Made by a program: the position numbers and the translations under genes. Positions 21,605-27,020 of a DNA stretch of 27,020 nt are shown here, one piece after another. The notes under the pieces were generated by a model. That model searched no databases. It was given only the letters and a program-made list of their open reading frames with translations, and was not told the origin of the DNA. Numbering within the stretch: the stretch's first letter is position 1; the number at the start of each line of letters is the position of its first letter. The stretch comes from DASRTE01 sp035316885 (GTDB lineage: Bacteria > Actinomycetota > Actinomycetes > Jiangellales > Jiangellaceae). The stretch covers positions 1-27,020 of the forward strand of contig DATHII010000057.1 in assembly GCA_035316885.1 (NCBI GenBank), given 5' to 3'.

Positions 21605-21610
21605 AGGGTA
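21605..21610 (-). promoter_or_regulatory. Candidate -10 box for the tRNA-Thr-tRNA-Met-rpmG transcript
   Basis: TACCCT on the minus strand, preceded by TGTG, lies 13 bases before tRNA-Thr. No clear -35 is visible at the usual distance, so it may be an extended -10 promoter. Confidence 0.4.
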
Positions 21611-21678
21611 CACAACCGCGCGGACCGCAGAGAAATCCGTTCGGAGCCGCCGACAGTACGGTCCCGGAGGTGACGTCG

Positions 21679-22083
21679 ATGCCGTACCAGGTGCTGACGA
21701 CGCTGATCCTCGGACTGCACTTCGTCTTCGTAGCCTACGTCGTTGTCGGTGGCTTCCTGGCCTGGCTCTGGCCCCGCGCGATCTGGCCGCACCTCGTCGC
21801 CGCCGCCTGGGGCCTGGCGATCGTCGCCGGCAAGGTCGACTGCCCGCTGACGTGGGCAGAGGACTGGTCGCGGCAGCGGGCGGGCGAGGCCGAGCTCACA
21901 GCCGGTTTCATCGACAGATACATCGAAGGCGTGCTCTATCCCGAGCGGTACACCGGGCTCGTGCAGGCATCGGCGGCACTCGTCATCGCCGTGTCGTGGG
22001 CGGGCGCGTACGTACGGTGGCGCAACCGTCGGGCCGACCAGGCAGCGCTGCCGACCGGTCGTGAAGATCGCCGTGCAGGCTGA
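21679..22083 (+). CDS. DUF2784-family membrane protein
   Basis: A small membrane protein of 134 residues from the ATG at 21679 (MPYQVLTTLILGLHFVF), with GGAGG eight bases upstream. Hydrophobic segments cover about 5-30, 38-55 and 95-112. The family hallmark is CPLTWAEDWSRQRAG at residues 55-69, followed by GFIDRYIEGVLYP. DUF2784 members are of unknown function. The last codons (GREDRRAG and stop) lie inside the left arm and start of the loop of a large palindrome, so the natural C-terminus may have been replaced. It is divergent from the tRNA-Thr gene. Confidence 0.85.
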   Translation: MPYQVLTTLILGLHFVFVAYVVVGGFLAWLWPRAIWPHLVAAAWGLAIVAGKVDCPLTWAEDWSRQRAGEAELTAGFIDRYIEGVLYPERYTGLVQASAALVIAVSWAGAYVRWRNRRADQAALPTGREDRRAG

Positions 22084-22128
22084 GGCGGGCCTGCCCGCCG
22101 GGCTTCTCTGCACGACGATCTTCACGAC
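22058..22128. repeat. Large interrupted palindrome with inner hairpin
   Basis: Arms of 21 bases pair at 20 positions: GTCGTGAAGATCG-CC-GTGCAG (22058-22078) and CTGCAC-GA-CGATCTTCACGAC (22108-22128). The 29-base centre holds a second perfect hairpin, GGCGGG-CCTG-CCCGCC (22084-22099). The left arm is inside the DUF2784 reading frame and the stop codon lies in the centre. It is far larger than an ordinary terminator and resembles a REP- or MITE-like mobile palindrome. It would also stop transcription. Confidence 0.75.
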
Positions 22129-22166
22129 AGCTAACACGCAGGGCTGCTGAGTTTTCCCGCGGCCGT

Positions 22167-22195
22167 GCAGAGTCTCGCTCGATCAGAGGCTCTGC
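22167..22195. terminator. Second hairpin downstream of the DUF2784 gene
   Basis: GCAGAGTCTC (22167-22176) and GAGGCTCTGC (22186-22195) pair at 9 of 10 positions around a 9-base loop. No T-run follows. It may end the DUF2784 transcript. Confidence 0.4.
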
Positions 22196-22266
22196 TGGAC
22201 CTGCCGAGAGGGTGCGACACGCGGAAAGAATCTGAGTTCGGCCTCCACTGACTTTGTCCATTGTTT

Positions 22267-22311
22267 GGGCACACTGATCACACTGTTCACATTGATCACA
22301 GCAGTCACAGG
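22267..22311. repeat. Five tandem 9-bp repeats before the CofE-like gene
   Basis: GGGCACACT, GATCACACT, GTTCACATT, GATCACAGC and AGTCACAGG follow one another without gaps, sharing TCACA (four of five) at a strict 9-base period. The block ends 31 bases before the ATG at 22343, where a promoter or operator would be expected. The opposite strand reads TGTGAT/TGTGAA repeats. Direct repeats this regular suggest cooperative protein binding. Confidence 0.75.
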
Positions 22312-22342
22312 ACCTGAATGGTCGTCGAGCACTGGAGGCAGC

Positions 22343-23095
22343 ATGTCCCACGAAGCTCCGGCGGTGAATAAGGCCGAGGACGGAGTCGAATTCTGGAGTC
22401 GCGTACAGGTGGCCGGCGTCGAGTACCTGCGCCACCCGGTGCCTACCCGTTGGTTCCGGGAGGCGGACGAGCTTGTCTGGTCGTTGCACGAGCACCTCCA
22501 GATGGCTCGGCCCGGGGACACCGTCGCAGTGAGCGAGAAGGTCGCCGTGCTGCTCACGGGCAGAGCAGTGGGTATCGAGACCGTGCCGCCAGGGCGGCTG
22601 GCGCGCGTCCTGGCCCGTTATGTGCGTCCGCGCACCGACTCGCGCGGACTCTCGGTGCCGGAGAAGATGGAGTACGTAGTCCGCACGATCGGGTGCGCCC
22701 GGGTGATCGCGGCGGCCCTCGGCGGCGCCATGACGCGACCGTTGGGTGTGCGGGGAGCGTTCTACCTGCTGGCCGGATCGGTCGCCCGGGACATCGATGG
22801 TGGGCGTCCGCCATACGAGGGCCTGCTGTTCCCGCCACTCGACCCCGCGGCCGCACAGGTCATCTGCGCCGATCTGGAACAGGCGCTCGGCGTCGGCGTC
22901 GGCATCGTCGACCTCAACGACTTCGGTGGGTCGATCCGCGCGGTCTCCCCTCATTCACTGCCGGCCCCGACTCTCGCCGCTGTCCTGGCCGACAATCCGA
23001 TGGGCCAGCGCTGCACCGGGACACCCTTCGTGATCGTCCGACCGCCTGACTCGACGATCCCTGCCTCAGCGAGGCGGGCCGTCACCGCCGCCTGA
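22343..23095 (+). CDS. F420-0:glutamate ligase-like (CofE/PF01996-type) protein
   Basis: A 250-residue protein starting at ATG 22343 (MSHEAPAVNKAEDGVEFWSR), with GGAGG four bases upstream. It resembles the F420_ligase fold: an early strand PGDTVAVSEKVAVLLTGRAV (residues 57-76), PLGVRGAFYLLAGSVARDID, GIVDLNDFGG (188-196) and the closing DNPMGQRCTGTPFVIVR. The middle and end match, from memory, the stand-alone bacterial group annotated as coenzyme F420-0:L-glutamate ligase more than the FbiB N-terminal domain. True CofE adds glutamate to F420-0 with GTP. No other F420 gene (fbiA, fbiC, fbiD) is in the window, so the substrate is open. Its end overlaps the convergent MurJ-like gene by 14 bases. 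A 9-bp repeat array precedes it. Confidence 0.7.
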   Translation: MSHEAPAVNKAEDGVEFWSRVQVAGVEYLRHPVPTRWFREADELVWSLHEHLQMARPGDTVAVSEKVAVLLTGRAVGIETVPPGRLARVLARYVRPRTDSRGLSVPEKMEYVVRTIGCARVIAAALGGAMTRPLGVRGAFYLLAGSVARDIDGGRPPYEGLLFPPLDPAAAQVICADLEQALGVGVGIVDLNDFGGSIRAVSPHSLPAPTLAAVLADNPMGQRCTGTPFVIVRPPDSTIPASARRAVTAA

Positions 23096-24641
23096 GCGTC
23101 ACGACTCGCAGGGCCTCGGTGAGCAGGTGCCGCTCGGGGGCGCCCACGATGTACAAGACGGCGACGAAGACGCCCAGCACTGCGAGGCTGGTATAGGCCA
23201 CCGACTCGAGGTTGCCACCGACGCCGGCGTCGGCAGGTGGAGACAGCACCCGGAGGACAAGAGCACCAGCGGCGGCCCCTGCGGCGGCCGCTCCGGCCGT
23301 GCGTACCACGACACCCGGTACGGACCGGAGCGCCACGGCGCGGTGGCGCCGGCCCAGAAGCCACGTGTTCGCCACCGCGGCGAACACCAGCGACAGTGAT
23401 GTCGAGGCGGCCAGTCCGGCGATGCCGAAGATGGGACCGAGGGTCAGGTCTCCGGCCACGTTGACGGCCATGGCGACAAGCGCCACGAACACCGGCCTGC
23501 GGGAGTCCCCAACTGCGTACGAGGCGTGCACGACAACCTCCCGCCAACCGAGGGCGAGCAGGGCTGGGGCGTACCAGAGGACCGCCGTTGCGGTTCGGCT
23601 CGTGTCGTTCGGGCCGAAGCTGCCGTGCTCGAAGACGAGCGCCACCACGGGGCCGGCGCAGACGAGCAGGATTGCGCAAACGGGGAACAGCACGGTTGCA
23701 ACCGTGGCGAGACCACGACCAACCAGCCGCCGCATCTCGTTCCTGTTCTGGACGGCCGCAGCCACGCCGAAGGCAGGGTAGAGCGCGGTCAGCAGCGACG
23801 CCACGAGCAGTGTCTCGCCGATGCCGATCAGCCGCCATGCGTAGGCCAGGGCCGAGATGGTCCCGTCGGCGATCGTCGAGGCGACCGCCCGGTCGACGAG
23901 AGTGTTGACGTTCCCGAGGGCGCTTCCCAGCAACAGTGGCGGAACCAGCCGGGCGATGGCCCGGAAGCCCGGATCCTTCACGTCCAGGGAGGGGCGCAGG
24001 CGTAAACGCAGAGCACGCAGCGGCACCAGCTGGCACACCAGCCGCGCCGCCGAACCGACCACGAAGCCGACGGCGAGCGCCGTGACACCGTAGCGGGGGC
24101 CGAGTAGGACCGCTGACGCGATCATGATCAGATTGAACGGGACACCCTGCACGCCCGCCCAGAAGAACCGGCGATGCGCCTCGGCCGCGGCGGCGAGCAG
24201 GTTCGTCCCAGCGATCAACACCGTCGCGATCAGCATGATCCTGGTCAGGGAGCTGGCCAGGGCTGCCTGCGGTCCCTCGAAGCCGGGCGCGAGCACCGCC
24301 ACCACCGAACTCGCGGCCAGCCCCATGACCAGGGACCCCAGCCCCAGGACCAGCAGCGTCACCGACATCGCGACCGAGAGCGTGTGACCGACCCGGTCCG
24401 GCCGACCGTCTGCCGCGTTCTGCGCGGCGAGCACCGGGACGGTCGCCTTCGCCATCGCGCTCGCGACCAGCCCGAGGACGAGGTTCATCAACCCCTGTGC
24501 CACGAAGAACGCGTCCAGCTCCGAGCCGGCGCCGAACACCCCTGCGATCACCACGTCGCGAAGGAAGCCGAGCATCGCCGAGACCGCGGTCAGTCCGGTC
24601 ACCAGCGCGGCCGCCTGGGCTACTCCGGGGCGGGCCCTCAC
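23082..24641 (-). CDS. MurJ/MviN-like lipid flippase
   Basis: A 519-residue polytopic membrane protein of the MurJ (MviN) branch of the MOP exporter superfamily, with about 14 hydrophobic helices. Family segments are LGFLRDVVIAGVFGAGSELD, FFVAQGLMNLVLGL, LTALYPAFGVAA, VFEHGSFGPNDTSRTA and HASYAVGDSRRPVFVA. MurJ flips lipid II across the membrane. Actinobacteria often carry extra paralogues tied to other envelope polymers, and this copy, beside a CofE-like gene and a two-component system, may be one. I chose the GTG at 24641 (MRARPGVAQAAALVT), where TAGGGT lies eight bases upstream and could give a leaderless message. ATG 24668 would add nine residues but has no ribosome site. A longer frame reaching into the response regulator is not coding. 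Confidence 0.85.
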   Translation of the reverse strand: MRARPGVAQAAALVTGLTAVSAMLGFLRDVVIAGVFGAGSELDAFFVAQGLMNLVLGLVASAMAKATVPVLAAQNAADGRPDRVGHTLSVAMSVTLLVLGLGSLVMGLAASSVVAVLAPGFEGPQAALASSLTRIMLIATVLIAGTNLLAAAAEAHRRFFWAGVQGVPFNLIMIASAVLLGPRYGVTALAVGFVVGSAARLVCQLVPLRALRLRLRPSLDVKDPGFRAIARLVPPLLLGSALGNVNTLVDRAVASTIADGTISALAYAWRLIGIGETLLVASLLTALYPAFGVAAAVQNRNEMRRLVGRGLATVATVLFPVCAILLVCAGPVVALVFEHGSFGPNDTSRTATAVLWYAPALLALGWREVVVHASYAVGDSRRPVFVALVAMAVNVAGDLTLGPIFGIAGLAASTSLSLVFAAVANTWLLGRRHRAVALRSVPGVVVRTAGAAAAGAAAGALVLRVLSPPADAGVGGNLESVAYTSLAVLGVFVAVLYIVGAPERHLLTEALRVVTLRRR

Positions 24642-24750
24642 GGTTGCGCACCCTAACCGGCTCGGCATGGAACGGGTCTGATGTGCCACGCCGACGACGC
24701 GACGAACAGGTCGGACCGGTTGACGGCGGCGCCGCTGGACAGCGCGCGGG

Positions 24751-25422
24751 CTAGATGGCTCCGGGCTGTATGAGGCCGCTCTCGTATGCGAACACGACCA
24801 GCTGGACGCGGTCGGTGAGCCCCAGCTTGTTGAGGACGTGACTGACGTGCGTCTTGACGCTGCTTTCAGCGAGCTGCAGCTCTTGGCCGATCGCAGCGTT
24901 GGAGCGGCCCCGGGCCACCAGGGCCAGCACCTCATGCTCTCGGTTGGTGAGGTTTCGCAGCAACTCCGAGCCGGCCGGGGCGGTCGGTGGTAGACGGTGG
25001 GCATATCGGTCCAGCAGCCGCTTCGTGACTGCGGGGGCGAGCAGCGCATTACCAGCCGCGACGACATGAACCGCGTGTACCAGCTCTTCGGCCGTTGCGT
25101 CCTTCAGCAGAAAGCCGCTGGCGCCGGCGCGCAATGCCTCCACAACGTAGTCGTCGAGATCGAACGTGGTGATAACCAGTACCTTGACCGATTCACCGTT
25201 CACTCCGGACGCAAGTCGTCGGGTAGCCGCGACCCCATCCACGTTTGGCATGCGAATGTCCATGACCACCACGTTCGGACGCAGGCGTTCGGCCAGTTCG
25301 ACTGCTTCTTCACCATCTGCAGCCTCCCCGACCACCTCGACATCGGGCTCCGCCTCCAGATACATCCGCAGCGCGGCTCGCATGAGTGGCTGATCGTCGG
25401 CGATCAGCACGGAGATGGTCAT
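24751..25422 (-). CDS. NarL/LuxR-type response regulator
   Basis: A 223-residue response regulator. The receiver domain has the acidic pocket ADD (residues 8-10), the phospho-acceptor D55 in VVVMDIRMPNVDG, a Thr in VITTFDLDD and the Lys in GFLLKDAT. The C-terminal LuxR helix-turn-helix is LTNREHEVLALVARGRSNAA, followed by SSVKTHVSHVLNKLGLTDRV. The ATG at 25422 overlaps the stop of the histidine kinase by four bases (ATGA), so the two are translationally coupled and form a pair. Targets are not visible. The divergent RND transporter next to the kinase is the obvious candidate. Confidence 0.95.
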   Translation of the reverse strand: MTISVLIADDQPLMRAALRMYLEAEPDVEVVGEAADGEEAVELAERLRPNVVVMDIRMPNVDGVAATRRLASGVNGESVKVLVITTFDLDDYVVEALRAGASGFLLKDATAEELVHAVHVVAAGNALLAPAVTKRLLDRYAHRLPPTAPAGSELLRNLTNREHEVLALVARGRSNAAIGQELQLAESSVKTHVSHVLNKLGLTDRVQLVVFAYESGLIQPGAI

Positions 25423-26615
25423 ACCCGTTCGCCATTCACTGGCAGCTTCGCCGAAACCTGGAATCCAGTGCCGGACCGAGGTCCAATCGTCACATCACCC
25501 CCGAGCAGCACGGCACGCTGCCGCATGCCGACCAGCCCGTGACCTGGCGTGAGGCCCTGGCCGCTTCCACGACCTTCGTCGCGGACACGCAATTCGAGGA
25601 AGTCCGGGTGATACGCGAGGTCGACCTCAGCCAGCGTGGGGCCGGCGTGCTTGAGCGTGTTGGTGAGAGCCTCCTGGACGATGCGGTATGCGTTCAGCTC
25701 GACACCTGCAGGCAGGCTTCTGGGTTCTCCGTGGACCGTGAGCTGGACGGGCAGTCCGGCTCGCTGCATCTGAGCAACGAGTGCGGGAAGCCGTTCCAGC
25801 CCGGGCTGTGGCGCTTTCGAAGCTTCCTGCTGCGACCACAGCACGCCGAGTAAGCGACGCATCTCGATCAATGCCTCGCGTCCGAGGGTTTCGATCGAGT
25901 TGAGTGCGTCCTTGGCCTGCTCGGGCTCGCCGTCGAACACTCGCCCGGCCGCTCCTGCCTGCGCGACGATGACCACGACGCGGTGCGCCACGATGTCGTG
26001 CAACTCGCGTGCTATCCGCGCCTGCTCCTGTTTGATCGCCGCTTGAGTCCGCGCGGACTGCTCACGCGTGAACTGCCTGGCTTGATCGTCCAACAATGAG
26101 GTACGCGCACGGTTGAGCCGGACACCGTAGCCCAACAACCAGGCGGTGCCCACTGAGAGCAGGTAGTCGAGGACATCGTCGTCCAACGGACCAGGGTTGG
26201 CGACGAAGACGGCGACGGCGCCGGTCGCCAACACGCCTGCAGCGGCGCCCGAGAAGGCTGGCCTGGTGTTGGCCGCCACGGCATAGAGCGCCATGAGCGG
26301 AGCGAATGCCAGCAGCGGTGACGCATACCCGAGCAGGTCGGTGGCTATGAAGGCGACGCCGCTGACCATCAGCAGAGGCACGGCAGCGGGTCGTCGCCAA
26401 ATCAGGGAAAAGGTTCCCGCGAGTAGTAACGCGACCGCGAGTGTGTTGGCGACGTCGAATCGTAGTGCCCCAGCGGGAATCTCAGCGCCCTCGACAGTCC
26501 GATAGATCAGCGTACTCAAGGCGAGAACGGTCACGAGCATGACGAGCAGGCCGTCGGCGACCAACAGGTTTCCCCGGTGGGCCCGGCCGTTCAACGCTGG
26601 CTCAGCGGTTCCCAC
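25419..26615 (-). CDS. DesK/NarL-type sensor histidine kinase
   Basis: A membrane sensor kinase of the HisKA_3 group. With the GTG start at 26615 (MGTAEPALNGRAHRG) it has 398 residues. The N-terminal half has about five hydrophobic helices (residues 15-165) and no large outer domain, so the signal is probably sensed in or near the membrane. The dimerisation box is QEQARIARELHDIVAHRV, with phospho-acceptor H206. The ATPase part has EALTNTLKHAG (N box) and DEGRGSGQGLTPGHGLVGM (G boxes). A start at 26711 would add an Arg-rich stretch unlike coding sequence. TACGCT six bases before the GTG could be a -10 of a leaderless message. It is coupled to the response regulator. Confidence 0.9.
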   Translation of the reverse strand: MGTAEPALNGRAHRGNLLVADGLLVMLVTVLALSTLIYRTVEGAEIPAGALRFDVANTLAVALLLAGTFSLIWRRPAAVPLLMVSGVAFIATDLLGYASPLLAFAPLMALYAVAANTRPAFSGAAAGVLATGAVAVFVANPGPLDDDVLDYLLSVGTAWLLGYGVRLNRARTSLLDDQARQFTREQSARTQAAIKQEQARIARELHDIVAHRVVVIVAQAGAAGRVFDGEPEQAKDALNSIETLGREALIEMRRLLGVLWSQQEASKAPQPGLERLPALVAQMQRAGLPVQLTVHGEPRSLPAGVELNAYRIVQEALTNTLKHAGPTLAEVDLAYHPDFLELRVRDEGRGSGQGLTPGHGLVGMRQRAVLLGGDVTIGPRSGTGFQVSAKLPVNGERV

Positions 26616-26951
26616 GAATCGAGCGTACGGCGCGAGTGATCGTCTGAGCGGGCAAATTCGACGATTGCCGGAGCTCAGATCCCCCCGAGGACGGAGGCCG
26701 TCGTCCTCCAAACGTCGGTACGCGTCACCTCCGGAGAAGGACCCACGATCGCATCGTCAGGCGGATGACGCAGACCCTCGGTCGACTGACACTAAGAGAG
26801 TCACATCAATCGGGGGAGGTTTGTAGAGCCGGAATTCGGAGCTGGCTGTTCCTCTGCCTTGCTCGCCGCCGCTGCGTTCCATCACGGAGCCCTGCGGTGA
26901 GAGCGCCAGCGTTCCCGCACGGGTCGGGCGTTGCCAACGGGGGTGGGGACG
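26616..26951. other. Intergenic region between the histidine kinase and the RND gene
   Basis: A 336-base divergent spacer. No gene, RNA or strong palindrome is seen. A GGGGGAGGT at about 26812-26820 looks like a ribosome site but is followed by TTGTAG and no usable frame. Both promoters must lie here. Confidence 0.5.
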
Positions 26952-27020
26952 ATGCGTTGGATCATCGAGTCGAGCCTGCGGTTCCGGCTGCTCGTGGTGG
27001 CGGTTGCTGCGGCATTGATG
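26952..27020 (+). CDS. RND efflux transporter, N-terminal fragment
   Basis: The first 23 residues (MRWIIESSLRFRLLVVAVAA...) start at ATG 26952 with GGGGAC upstream and run off the right window edge. A short amphipathic start followed by the first membrane helix is typical of CusA/AcrB-type RND pumps in actinobacteria, which commonly begin MRWIV-SSLKFR-LVV. The gene is divergent from the two-component system. Only the N-terminus is available, so the subfamily is a guess. Confidence 0.6.
   Translation, partial: MRWIIESSLRFRLLVVAVAAALM

Noticed and set aside
22267..22311. CRISPR array or DnaA-box cluster
   Set aside because: The units are 9 bases with no spacers, and the core TCACA does not match the actinobacterial DnaA box TTGTCCACA.
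22265..22342. TTG start at 22265 that would put the 9-bp repeats inside the CofE-like protein
   Set aside because: It would add a LIT/LFT repeat peptide with no ribosome site; GGAGG before ATG 22343 gives a better start.
24642..25067. Long N-terminal extension of the MurJ-like protein
   Set aside because: It is an out-of-frame reading of the response regulator, Ser/Arg-rich, with no family match.
26616..26711. Earlier ATG for the histidine kinase
   Set aside because: The added residues are Arg-rich and unlike the membrane region that follows; no ribosome site.
26812..26826. GGGGGAGGT as ribosome site of a small gene
   Set aside because: The following TTG is directly followed by TAG, and no other start opens a usable frame.

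Overview
The window comes from the chromosome of a high-GC actinobacterium. The evidence is GTG and TTG starts in core genes, an actinobacterial-type RNA polymerase, an L10 leader, and the classical order rpmG-hadA-hadB, tRNA-Trp-secE-nusG-rplK-rplA-rplJ-rplL-rpoB-rpoC. The aspC-add pair and murB sit between the had genes and tRNA-Trp, as I recall from Streptomyces and relatives. I cannot fix the family or genus.

Layout. Positions 1-2950 are an accessory flank. It holds a zinc-ribbon-like gene running off the left edge, a tiny ORF coupled to it, a regulator made of an HxlR DNA-binding domain fused to a peroxiredoxin, a divergent HAD phosphatase sharing a palindromic operator with it, and an acetyltransferase broken by one missing base. 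Positions 3005-15569 are the information-processing core, all on the minus strand and read right to left: tRNA-Trp, secE, nusG, rplK, rplA, a decayed lipoprotein gene, the L10 leader, rplJ, rplL, a structured spacer, rpoB, rpoC and a terminator. Positions 15639-21592 hold the plus-strand pair aspC-add, which meets tail to tail the minus-strand run tRNA-Thr, tRNA-Met, rpmG, hadA, hadB, an MFS transporter and murB. Positions 21679-27020 are again more variable: a DUF2784 membrane protein whose 3' end lies in a large palindrome, a stand-alone F420-ligase-like (CofE-like) protein preceded by five 9-bp repeats, a MurJ-like flippase, a NarL-type response regulator with its histidine kinase, and the start of a divergent RND transporter.

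The core genes supply transcription (RpoB, RpoC, NusG), ribosomal stalk and L1/L11 proteins, protein export (SecE), tRNAs, cell-wall precursor synthesis (MurB) and fatty-acid dehydration (HadAB). Nothing in the window is a CRISPR array, phage or insertion sequence. The best candidates for something undescribed are the HxlR-peroxiredoxin fusion with its palindrome, the rplL-rpoB RNA structure, the palindromic element at the end of the DUF2784 gene, and the CofE-like gene with its repeat array. Promoter and RNA-structure calls were made by eye without folding or alignment software.
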